A stretch of DNA of 46,540 nt, taken from assembly GCA_032718475.1 (NCBI GenBank), contig JAUCBJ010001205.1, forward strand, positions 1 to 46,540, written 5' to 3'. The number at the start of each line of letters is the position of its first letter. Position 1 is the first letter of the stretch. Under the pieces are notes generated by a model, which saw only the letters and a program-made list of their open reading frames with translations, did not search any database and was not told the origin of the DNA. Below are positions 31,995 to 41,718 of the stretch, in pieces. A program made the translations under genes and the position numbers. This DNA is from Nemertoderma westbladi. Taxonomy: Eukaryota; Xenacoelomorpha; Nemertodermatida; Nemertodermatidae.

Positions 31995-32822
31995 TTACGG
32001 GTTAAAATGGCAATGCACCCGGGTTTAATGGTTCAGAACTTTATCTCTCGCTCGATGCCATCTTACAATCTACACTTTATTGATTTATTACTTCAGTAAA
32101 AATATGTAGTATAACTTTTTTTCGCTATTTTCGCAGGCATATTCTTTACCGAACGCCATTGAGGTTTATAAATTACGGTGGTTCTGGAGGAAACCTTTAT
32201 TTTTGTGTTAACTGAAACAGGACAATTACGAAAGCTACCTAAAGTGCGAAAGTTATCGAAAATTTATTTATCGGGGGGGGGGGGGGGGGGCAAGGGGGCC
32301 GTCCCCCCAATCCAAGGATCAGATCCTCCAGATACATGAAAATTTTTCAAGTGGGTTTATTGTTTATGGTAATCCCAGTGACAGCAAACAGTGTTGCAAC
32401 TCTTTTTGTTTGCTTTGCTTGCATTAAGCAAACAAGCATTAATCTCAATAAGGGCGGCAATGTACGAGGCTTGATTTGAGGCACTGTTACTTCTCCAAGT
32501 GCTCCGTAACACTCGGAAGTCATAAACCGCTTCGCGGAATCTGTGGCTCGCAGACTTCGTTTTACAATCTAAAAACTATTTATAGACTAAGGAATCTCAT
32601 TACTTCTTATTATCCGATATACAGTATCTTATGTAAATTATTAGTTAATTGGGATTTTGATCAATAAGTTTAGTGTTTACTTTTACACATTACACTTTAA
32701 TTAATTAATTCGTTTTAATTAAAATTAATCTTAATTAATTCTTTTGCATAAATCAGACAGCCCCACCCCCATCTGGAAATCTAAAAAATGCGGCATGGGA
32801 AATCATTAAATATTTTGGAGAA
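31995..32822. other. Intergenic DNA with an 18-base G tract
   Basis: The G run is at 32273-32290, followed by GCAAGGGGGCCGTCCCCCCA. No gene is supported. Confidence 0.5.
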
Positions 32823-32871
32823 CCCCCCCCCCCCCCCCCCCCCCCCCAAAATTCCTTTATACGCCCCTGCA
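32823..32871 (-). mobile_element. hAT-like transposon end carrying a 25-base C tract
   Basis: On the minus strand the end reads CAGGGGCGTATAAAGGAATT and then runs into a 25-base G run. CAGGGGCG starts are typical of hAT-family terminal repeats. The partner end is not found in the window. Confidence 0.5.
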
Positions 32872-33112
32872 AAAGAGATATGGACTCTAATTCAAATAAT
32901 TGCCGTTTAATTTCAAATATACCTACGCGAAATATACATTCACTGAACTATCCCACTATCCCCATTACAATTGTAGGTACAATTATAGCACAGCCACCTA
33001 CAGTACAATAAATACCTAGCTAGTACAGATACAATTTGAAATTCCCACTAATAGACTACAGTACATTATTTAAGTACATTATTGTTAATAAATGTAATGG
33101 TTACACTACAAT

Positions 33113-33500
33113 AAAATATTTTTAACAAGTTCTATCGTGATTAGTGAACTCGAAAATCGCCCCTCAGAATTATCCAATCAGATTCTAATTTTTGGCGTTT
33201 GAAATTTTTTGCTACTTGTATTCTTTGTTCCACACTAGGTAAGAACCAAAAACGATAGTTGAGCTACCACGAAATATTAATTAACGAGTTGAATAGTGAT
33301 CGGCGATCTTGAAAACAAGTATAGATTTAGAATTGCCAACCAAAGGCAAATTTTAAAAGTTTGAAATCCTGGGGCACCACAATGGCACCAAAAATGGTAC
33401 TTGCAATACCAGAAATATTTTTAATAATTTTGTCGTGATCAGCGACCTCGAATACCCGTACCGGTATACTGTACCTCAAAATTTTGTTCTAGACATAAAA
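33113..33500 (+). repeat. Two-unit degenerate repeat, about 300-bp spacing
   Basis: ATATTTTTAA followed by TCGTGATTAGTGAACTCGAA (33113 on) and TCGTGATCAGCGACCTCGAA (33413 on) mark two related units. A third, weaker relative (AGTGATCGGCGATCTTGAAAA) lies near 33295. Confidence 0.6.
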
Positions 33501-34309
33501 ATTTTCTAAAGTCGGTGAAACGAACAAAAAGTTAACAAAACTTGCCGCTCAGAGTCAGCAAATGGGACAGCACTAAAAATGAAATTTCCAATATTTATTT
33601 TTGTCCGAACAACTTTTTCAGACCAATAGCTTATTCCATGGCTCTTTAAATTGAACTAATTGAAGAGTAAGCTATAGTAATGGCACAAAATAGACCAGCA
33701 TTCACCTTCTATACAAGATAAGGAACCTCTCCTCAACTTTGTCACAATTCTTTACGGGTTGTTTCGTGACCCTACAAACCACAAGGTTTGCTGCAATGAT
33801 ATGGTAAGACGTGACGATCTTTGGATTTCGTGGATAAGAATCGAGGCTATTTCATGGAAGAACCCCTGGGTATCAATTTACCAAGTCATTATTAAAATGT
33901 TGAACATCCCCTGTGCCTATAGTCGGTATACACAGCAGGATGTTGTGGAACTAATGAGGCATTTTAATCTCAAGAGTTCAATGAAACTTTTGAGGAAAAT
34001 GAACGCCCGGGAAAGAATAAGTGCCTCTCCAAGGATCCAATAGTGTTACTTTGTAAGCCAATAGGCTAATGCGTAACGGATCCAAACACATAGTATTGGC
34101 CAATAAGCTACAAGGTAAAAGATCCCAACGCTCATCATTGGAAATTTTACTCACATTTATAAAAACATCAAAAAATAGGAACGTTGTCCCATAGAAAAAC
34201 TATTGGGAGTCGTGGCTATTTTTTTTTCTTTCTTAAATGTTTCTTTAATTTTGCAAATTGTTGTATATCGAGCGACGAAGTAACTGCTTATCATATTGGT
34301 AGGTACAGT
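33501..34309. other. Intergenic DNA; one unrecognised 94-aa frame
   Basis: Frame 33759-34043 starts with a non-hydrophobic, Trp-containing sequence (DDLWISWIRIEAISWKNPW). I cannot assign it. It could be a worn transposase piece. No other feature is seen. Confidence 0.35.
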
Positions 34310-34507
34310 TACCGATGTCTTCCAGTCGATCTGTCTTTCTGTCTGAGGCCTAATGTCGTAATAACTCTGTCACCCTTTGATGAAATTAAACAAAACTTGA
34401 TACACAAGTGGTTTCTCAAAAGTCTGAAATATAATTTGAGTGACTCAGCAGTTATCCAGTTTCCCGCAGGAGGGCAACAAGCCAGCGCAGCGGTTGAAAT
34501 AACATAA
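34310..34507 (+). repeat. Dispersed repeat family B, copy 2
   Basis: It contains CCTTTGATGAAATTAAACAA, AACTTGATACACA and a 3' CCGCAGGAGGGCAACAAG followed by GGTTGAAATAAC. It matches the copy at 37600-37833 in the same order. Confidence 0.8.
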
Positions 34508-34714
34508 CCCGTATGCTAAGCTTGTTTGGATTGTCCTGTACGAAGGTCCCACAAACGTGTAGTTAGCAAACTGTAAAGTAATGTTAACTTCGTTTACTTT
34601 GTTTGCTTTTAAATAACATTTATTTATAAATATAAATAAATCATATTTCAGATTTAAAATCTACACAAATATATCATGACTCGTAATATTGTGTCATTTT
34701 CTGATGACATAAAC

Positions 34715-34854
34715 CAAGGACTTCTAGAACATAGTATATAATATTAGGTACTATATAGTATATAGTATTATATATACTATATGATATATATGTATAGCAT
34801 TATATATAATGTAACATAGTATATATAATATATACTATGTTCTAGAAGTCCTTG
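34715..34854. repeat. 140-bp palindrome inside foldback A
   Basis: CAAGGACTTCTAGAACATAG at 34715 is part of a perfect 24-bp arm whose exact inverse ends at 34854. The middle is almost pure A/T. It interrupts the left arm of the foldback element where the right arm and the third copy have no counterpart. Confidence 0.9.
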
Positions 34855-34912
34855 CATGAACACGCCACCCCCTCTTTATCATATTGCTTGGAAACACTAC
34901 CTCAACATTGTT

Positions 34913-35526
34913 TGTGACGGGGATCCCCGAGTTGGCGAGGGAATCCCGACCGGGTTTTGGTCGTGGTTTTGATGCGCGTCGCCGCGTGGCTAGTGGCTGA
35001 AGGCTTTAGGGCTGAAAGGTCAAAGGCCGGTATAATAAACTGAGTTAATGACTAAATCTTGATATAATCTCAGGTGTATAAAGGTACCGGTAATACAGCA
35101 CAATAATAGCAGTAATGGCGACGGTTGAAAACCGTATGACTTCTACACTCAATACTAGCCAACTGAGCCACAATCAATATAGGTAACGGTTATATTATAA
35201 TTATACATATGGGATACATTGCTACCTATGTTTGGCCTGGCCAATGGATGCGTTATGATTGATGGTAAATTGCCCTACCATTGGTTGATCTACTTCCCTG
35301 GGGTCAAACCAATCTTTCCCCGTTGGCCTCTATGCTAGCTTCTACCCTGAGATTGAGCTGGCATCTCTCCCTCTGGCTGGCAATGTATATTGCCCTGGTG
35401 TGTTAGTATGCAAATATTATATTGCTAATATCGCATAGCCAATCATGATTCGTAAATCATGACTTTCCCCATTTTCCGCTGGGTGGTGCAGCGAATTGGA
35501 TCCGCAAACAATTGTTGTTGAAATTT
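34913..35526. mobile_element. 614-bp insertion in foldback A, flanked by 22-bp direct repeats
   Basis: A 22-bp word beginning GAAACACTACCTCAAC occurs at 34891-34912 and 35527-35548, bracketing sequence absent from the other foldback arms. The ends show a weak inverted similarity (TTGTGACGGGGATCC against GGATCCGCAAACAA). The interior is GC-richer than its surroundings and has no ORF. The family is unknown. Confidence 0.6.
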
Positions 35527-36304
35527 GAAACACTACCTCAACATTGTTGTTAGCATGAAGTCGGAATTTTAGATTTTTCGAATTTTCGATTTCGTTTTAA
35601 AAAGTGTCTTTTGCGAAATCGCACCCTCTGTATCGTGGCCATTCTTCACATTAGTCGTAATTTTTCATATTCATTAGAAAGTTTGGGTTGCTTAACTTCG
35701 CTGAGAAACAGCTGAGATATAGCCGTTCAAAGATTGCAAGAAGTATCGTTCGCTGTAGACTACTTATTCCTATTTAATATATACACTAAATTCTATAACG
35801 TACTGTATTATACGTATTGTATGAGTTTGTGGCCAACAGCCATGGCAACAGCGATATGCCTATACAATATCTCTATTGCGTAGCTATTCATACATAAACA
35901 AAATGGTGCAGAACGTTGTGTATTTATTTAATAGAATAAATGGCCTGCAGCGAACGTTACATTCTTGCAATCTCTGAACGCCTGATATCTCAGCCGTTTC
36001 TCAACGAATTTCAGATATTGTTACATAATTTTGAATCCTTGCAAGGAAAGCTTTCCAATGATATGAAGAAATTACGACTAATGTGAAGAATGGCCACGAA
36101 TCGGCCACGGGTGCATTTCGCAAAAGACGTTTTTTCAAAACGATTATAAAAAAATAGAGGCAAAATCGAAAATTCCGGCTTCATGGTTTAACTAGTTCTA
36201 TTTCAAATTTCCAGCAATATGATAAAGATTTGTAGAAAAATCTGGGGGGGGGGGGGGGGGGGGGTCCGGGTCATCAGAAAATGACACCATGTTGCGGGTC
36301 ATGG

Positions 36305-36781
36305 TGTAGTTGATGGCTTTTGTAAATCAGTTTGCGAATCAGCAATGTTGGTTTTATGTTAGTTTGGTGAATTCGCTGTGGATGCTGCGTCAATATTTGC
36401 GGTGAATATGCTGCGATTTTTTTGCGCATTTCCCATGAATTTTCCTGTAACTGGCCGTAAAATTAGCCGTATTTCAAAGCCAAAAAATTTATGATTATAT
36501 GATACCTTTATGGGCGATGATGCGATGCCTACAGAATATCGACCTGACATTAAAACAATGTCATCACCAACAAAGGATTCATCAAATTAGAATTCGCCTT
36601 GGCTTTGTTATCTACTTGACTGCTTCTAATATTTGCATTCGATTATTTGATCAACCTTTGAAGTTCACTAACAACCAATCAAAGTGACAATACACCACAA
36701 TCTAAGGTACACCATAGAAAATATACATTACTGGTACACCACAATGTATAGCAGAGCAGACGGTGCAAAGTTGCATTACAC
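36305..36781. other. Intergenic DNA, no gene seen
   Basis: Only short unrelated open frames are present on both strands. None shows a domain. Confidence 0.4.
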
Positions 36782-36782
36782 C

Positions 36783-36843
36783 CAGGGACGGATTAAAGGG
36801 GGGGGGGGGGGGGGGGGGACAGGGGCAGCTGCCGGGGGCCCGC
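36783..36843 (+). mobile_element. hAT-like transposon end carrying a 21-base G tract
   Basis: CAGGGACGGATTAAA leads directly into a G run at 36798-36818, then ACAGGGGCAGCTGCCGGGGG. A CAGGG(A/G)CGGAT start is common in hAT termini. No partner end is seen. Confidence 0.45.
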
Positions 36844-37599
36844 AAGTTGGGAGAATTTTACCGAACATAACCTCCTTTATTTATTTATTTATTTATGGCT
36901 GTTCAATAAATATTTAGAGTATATCTCACATATAGCACCATTCAGAGCACTGTGTCCCATAGATTGTTTAAATTGTTTTAAAAAAATGTTGAAAGTTTAA
37001 AGTAAAGGAAAACGTTAGCAAAAGGGTCGATTAGTAAATTATTACTGTATTACAATAAACATTTAATTTACCTTTCAATTATATTTATCTGAAATCATTC
37101 ACGAGTTCAGTAGTCACAAGGTAATTGTTCTATCTAATTCATTGATATAGGCCTACCAATATAGTCGTTCCTAAATATAGAATTGATGTCTTTGTCTTTT
37201 GGATGGTGTAAGTTTAGGAAAAAAATATTATTATTTAAATAATAATGGACTATTATTCGATAAAAAAAAGTACGCGGAAATCACCGCTTTTTTCACTGAT
37301 TTCCAATTTCAATTCAACTATTCTGTCCATAGTGTTTTCCATTACGATTTACTGTATATCGAATATATTGTTTTATTTGAAAAGTTACTTATTTATAGCG
37401 TTACTTATTTTTGGGACCAAAATGTTATCCACCCTTTACTTTATCCACCCTCTCCTCCCTTTACATGCGGTATACATACTTAGAATGTTTATTTTATGAT
37501 GTACGAAATGAATAAAATAAATAAATAACACAGCAAATAGACATACACAATAATGTGGGGCGAGCGACAATGTATTCGGGCTTAGCAAATTCGGGTATC
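36844..37599. other. AT-rich intergenic DNA
   Basis: It holds a TTTA microsatellite near 36878-36897 and AAATAAATAAATAA near 37512-37528. Overlapping short frames at 37199-37499 are AT-rich and unsupported. Confidence 0.5.
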
Positions 37600-37833
37600 G
37601 CCGTTGTCTGTCAGTCTGTCTATCGGTCAGCCTCAGCCTGTTTGAAGGCTAAAAGTACTCGGTTTGAAGGCTAAAACTGTAACTCAGTTAATCTTTGATG
37701 AAATTAAAAATTTTATTAAACTTGGTACACATATAACCTGACAAATGTCTGAAAAAGAATTTGCTTGTGGTGAGACATCAGTTCTTCAGTCTTCCACCAG
37801 AGGGCGACGAGGCAACGGTTTAAATAACAGCAA
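37600..37833 (+). repeat. Dispersed repeat family B, copy 3, with a CTCF-like word
   Basis: This is the most complete copy. It runs from CTGTCAGTCTGTCTATCGGT through ATCTTTGATGAAATTAAA and AACTTGGTACACA to CCACCAGAGGGCGAC at 37794-37808, then GGTTTAAATAAC. The CCACCAGAGGGCG word matches the known core binding consensus of CTCF. Confidence 0.8.
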
Positions 37834-38362
37834 CAAAACGTAGTTCAATGATTAATTGAGAACAAGATATAGAAATATAGATCAAAAATCCTAAAAGGTC
37901 CACGATAAAACTAATTGAGTAGGCCTAACCTTCGTCTTTATTAAATTCTATATGTTTATTAATTCGGACAGAAAATTTACATGGGAAATCAGTTCGAATT
38001 GACGGTCTGAGAATTATCGGTTGGAGAATTTACATAGAAAATCAAATTCTCAATCCGAGAATTGTTGGTCAAAGAATGTAGGAAGTTGACTTATATTTCG
38101 GCGCGAACGACGCCTCATATTATGTAACTTGGCAGTATGATAATAATCTCTGCGTTGTGTCTGCGGATGCTCTGATCCCCTGCAGTTAAACTGATATTTT
38201 GCGACATAGACTTTGCGACATTTGGGATAATAATCCCCCGCGGCAGTGTTCCATTCTACCGCTAGTCGGCTGAAATGAATACATTTTAGAAATGTCTGAA
38301 ATGAAAACCTTCAGCCATTTCGCATGATTATTCATGGTTTTTGTGAGGTCTTAAATCGACTG

Positions 38363-38520
38363 CAGTTACCCAGTCTGCATCTAGATGGTAAAGTGATTAG
38401 GGGTCACGTCCCTACTCACTTTACTTAGATTTTGCATTTACAGTATTCTTTCGAGTTGTCACTTAACATAAGTATGTCACGTGCTGCGCGAAGGCCCCAC
38501 TTCGTGTATGCCTATACTAG
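38363..38520 (+). repeat. Dispersed repeat family C, copy 2
   Basis: It matches 30839-30990 in order, including TTCTTTCGAGTTG and GTCACGTGCTGCGCGAAGG. Confidence 0.8.
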
Positions 38521-38900
38521 ACGAAAAAATTTAGTGATGACGAGGGGGGCATGATACTGAAGTAATATTCTTGGGGATGGTGTATTTTCACTAATTTCAC
38601 TTAGCTTTTAATTTAACTTATTTTATAACAAATATTTGTCGTCATTGATATTCAATTCATAAAGAAGATGTTTCACATATTATACCAGGTTAGTCATTCG
38701 GGCCGAATTATTTAACTAATTTCTGGGAGCGACAGACTCCCATTGTGTAGAGCCTATTTATAATAAAAGTAATATTAACCTGGGTGACGTATTACATACA
38801 ATTATTATAAACAATAAACATTTATTGTTTTATCAATAATATTTATTTCTTTTTATTACTACTGTAAATATATACAATTTATCCGTATACACCATAGCAT

Positions 38901-39774
38901 AACCCTTAATACAACAACCATTTTTAGGGGGTCGGAGCCCCCCCCCCCCCCCCCCTATTTTTTAAAATTTCAATAAAATGCTACGAAATTTGGTATGATG
39001 ATAGATCGATACCTTTTCTTACTGGTGGCCTGGCCGGATTTTTTAATTTATGAGCTATTTCGATACAACAAGCCGTTAAAAATCGTCTATTTCGCAATAT
39101 TTAGCCACCTCCGTCAGCTTTATTTTTCGTCTTTCGAATGAAATCTAGATATCATTATAACCGCCTTCATCTGCAGATTCGGAATATGAAACCCGTTGTA
39201 AATTTCACCAAGAACTTCCGGAGATATTATCAAAATACTAAGGTGTAAATTTTTGTGACGTAAATCGCTATAATTCTAATGTTTTATTTACTCAATTCTA
39301 GAATATTAATTATGGATAATGAAAAAACAAGATGGAGAGTTTTATACGCTCAGCTAAATAATAATTAATATTCTAGAATAAAGACAACAAAACATCAGAA
39401 TTATAGCGATTTACGTCTCTAAATTTACACATTAGTATTTTGATAATATCTTTACCAATTTTTGGTCAAATTTAAAACGGTTTTCAGATTCGGACTCTAC
39501 AGACGAAGGCGCTTGGAATGATATCTAGATTACATTTCAAAGACGTAAAATAAAGTCTACGGAGGTGGTTAAACATTGCTAAATAGACATTTTTTAAGGG
39601 ATTGTTATATGGAAATAACTGAGAAATTGAAAAATCCGGCCTGGCCAGCAGTAAGAAAAGGTGTCGATCTATCATCATACCGAATTCCGTAGCATTTTAT
39701 TAAAATTTGAAAAAAATTAGGGGGGGGGGGGGGGGGGCTCCGACCCCTTAAAAGTGGTTGTTGTATTAAGGGTT
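38901..39774. mobile_element. Foldback element B, 874 bp, arms about 413 bp, 47-bp loop
   Basis: AACCCTTAATACAACAACCA (38901) is the inverse of the right tip ending at 39774. The arms pair over their whole length to TTCTAGAATATTAATTAT (39296-39313) and ATAATTAATATTCTAGAA (39361-39378). The loop is 39314-39360. Each arm carries an equal homopolymer: 18 C at 38938-38955 and 18 G at 39720-39737. The arms differ by scattered substitutions. There is no coding capacity, and a target duplication could not be fixed. Confidence 0.92.
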
Positions 39775-40091
39775 GTTTGTGGTGTACAGTATGTACGTAC
39801 CTACTGTATAAACTTATTTTTTGAAATCTTTAAATAATAAATGTCACTTAAAAAGTCGAAAAATTCTAAAATTGCAGAATAAGTTGTTTGTTTACAATTT
39901 AACAGACCGAAACGAGTACCAATATCGGAAAAACTGAAGCAGTTATTTTCTGTGATAATTAATTATCGGTATAGGCCTATCCTATACTTCGCAACATTAA
40001 ATTATTTTATTTCGTAGGTATCAGGGTATCACTTACATTTGAGAAACTGGCAATACATTCTATTGTTTTCAATTATCTTACATATTTCACT

Positions 40092-40333
40092 CAGATAGGG
40101 GGGGAAACTGGACGCAATAAAAATTCATCCATCTCCGGGGGAAATTCGACGCAAATAACAGCTGATTATACTCAAAAATAAAACTGCAACCTGTTCTATT
40201 GTGCTTACTTTATTGTTTTGATTAAATTAACGTGCCACTGTAACCTGCTCCTTTCCCTAAATGGAGAATATAACATTCAGGCGGGATATGATTTCGCCAA
40301 GGCGGGTTTTGCGTCGAGTTTCCCCCCTGTCTC
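40092..40333. mobile_element. hAT-like MITE, 242 bp, 8-bp TSD
   Basis: The left end CAGATAGGGGGGGAAACT, then GGACGCAA, is inverted at the right end (TTGCGTCGAGTTTCCCCCCT, then GTCTC). ATTTCACT flanks both sides, at 40084-40091 and 40334-40341. An 8-bp TSD and a CAG start fit hAT. A second subterminal copy of the end (GGGGGAAATTCGACGCAAAT) lies near 40137. There is no transposase. A truncated relative lies at 26768-26854. Confidence 0.87.
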
Positions 40334-40399
40334 ATTTCACTACATTGTAAATTGTAAAGTATTATTTATTATTACCGTATTATTATTGTAGGGCCTTGT

Positions 40400-41235
40400 C
40401 TCCCGACAACATATGTTCATCATAATTTCAGCATATGGGATTCCTGAGGAAATATTGCAGTATATGATGGTTGATGGTGACACAGATCCATTCGAAGTCT
40501 TATGGGGAGTCCTTCAGGGTGACACACTTTGTGATTGATTATCACTAAAAGGAGCCCAAAGGCTCCTCTGCTCATTGGAGCTGGTGTGTTCTAGTGTTGG
40601 TCTTTTTGTAAACTCTAAGAAGACCAAAATTATGACAGTGATAGTGAACCTTGACAGCCATAAACAAATGCCTGATCAAAAGGACATAGCTCCAGAGATG
40701 GCTTGCTTGAGCACGTGGATGACATCTGCTACTTGGGATCATGGATCCGAAAGTCAGGTGATGATCTTGGGATACTCAAGGCGAGGCCTGGGCAGTATTG
40801 AATAGCCTGTCCAGGATTTGGAGGTCCCATAGAATAAAACGGAACCTCGAGGTTATCCCGAATCCCGAAAATTGGGGATCCCAATCCTGTTGCTACACTA
40901 ATCTATACAACATTGGAGGTGTTTAATTAGTCTCCCCTAGATTGAAACTTGAGCGGATCCGCCTCCACTTTGTAGGACATGGCTTTCGATCATGAGGACC
41001 AGCCAGTGCATAATATTGTGCCTTGGCGCCCTCATGGATTGAATAAGCATGGTGGACAGCCCATGACTTTCTTGAGACGCATCTTAATGGACACTAGCCT
41101 TGAAGACGCGGATGACCTAGCAAATGTCATGGGTGATAGGGAGTTGTGGTGCGAAGTATATATTAATATATATAATATATTAATGATAATAAATATAATG
41201 AAGCTGCAATGCAGCATGCCTATAGTAGTAGTAGT
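40400..41235 (+). mobile_element. LINE remnant, same family as the copy between the serpins
   Basis: It contains an RT scrap (VDGDTDPFEVLWGVLQGDTL), a later RT/thumb scrap (SSVGLFVNSKKTKIMT), and the C-terminal block EDQPVHNIVPWRPHGLNKHG, then GDRELW. It ends with GCTGCAATGCAGCATGCC and a TAGTAGTAGTAG tail. The catalytic region between the scraps is deleted. An AT insertion lies near 41155-41195. It sits 5' of the cysteine-rich exon, probably in its intron. Confidence 0.88.
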
Positions 41236-41292
41236 GCATTTTTAATTTTTTTTCAACTGTGTTAATTGTTTTTTATAATTACTTTTATATAG

Positions 41293-41718
41293 ATTTGGAT
41301 TATCGTCGCAACTCTACAAACAGCTCTTCTCGCCCCCAAGATTGAAGACGACTTTTCCGAGAAAGACATTCCGAAGGGTCTGTCTGTGGATGCGGATGAC
41401 GAGACTTGTTCCGGGTTCGGAGGCCAACCAATGTGCAACGAGACGACTTTCCGGATGTGGGACAACGGTTTAGGGAAGTTCCCTCGTCACATGGCCACAG
41501 TTGATTGCGGCGCCTGCAACGGGGCGCTGTGCCAACCCTACCGCTGCTATGCGTACGTGTTCGATACCGGACGCATCGCTAGTTGTATCCGTAAACAGAG
41601 CCTCGATCCGAAACAGTTCGGAACCAAAAAGGATCTGAAAATCATAGAATCATGCTTCTCGGATTGGAAGTCGGCTAATGTCATGGAAACAGTAGTGGGG
41701 TGTAAAAACACATTATAA
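41293..41718 (+). CDS. Terminal exon of a secreted cysteine-rich protein
   Basis: A T-rich tract ending TTACTTTTATATAG forms a good 3' splice site at 41292, and the frame is open from 41293 to the TAA at 41716-41718 (141 codons, phase 0). The first residues, IWIIVATLQTALLA, look like the end of a signal peptide whose first residues would be in an upstream exon. The rest has nine Cys, including VDCGACNGALCQPYRC and a late VVGCKNTL, plus the site NETT for N-glycosylation. Coding DNA is GC-richer than its flanks. The W...P...VDCGAC...VVGC spacing recalls IL-17-type cystine-knot cytokines, but this is only a hypothesis. The GTG at 41386 is not a start. No upstream exon was identified. Confidence 0.6.
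   Translation: MWIIVATLQTALLAPKIEDDFSEKDIPKGLSVDADDETCSGFGGQPMCNETTFRMWDNGLGKFPRHMATVDCGACNGALCQPYRCYAYVFDTGRIASCIRKQSLDPKQFGTKKDLKIIESCFSDWKSANVMETVVGCKNTL

Larger units (their letters stand above)
34673..36303. mobile_element. Foldback element A, about 1.6 kb, with two internal insertions
   Basis: The outer tips CATGACTCG...TGTCATTTTCTGATGAC (left) and GTCATCAGAAAATGACA...CGGGTCATG (right) are inverted. The inner arms (about 35549-35770 and 35940-36215) are inverted over about 220-270 bp and include AAGTGTCTTTTGCGAAAT-like and GGCCATTCTTCACATTAGTC blocks. The left arm is interrupted by a 140-bp palindrome and by a 614-bp segment. The right arm carries a 21-base G tract at 36244-36264. A truncated relative lies at 43603-44005. 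There is no transposase. Confidence 0.85.

Noticed and set aside
33759-34043. 94-aa frame with several Trp residues
   Set aside because: I looked for a transposase or helix-turn-helix reading but found no motif. It is left as unsupported.
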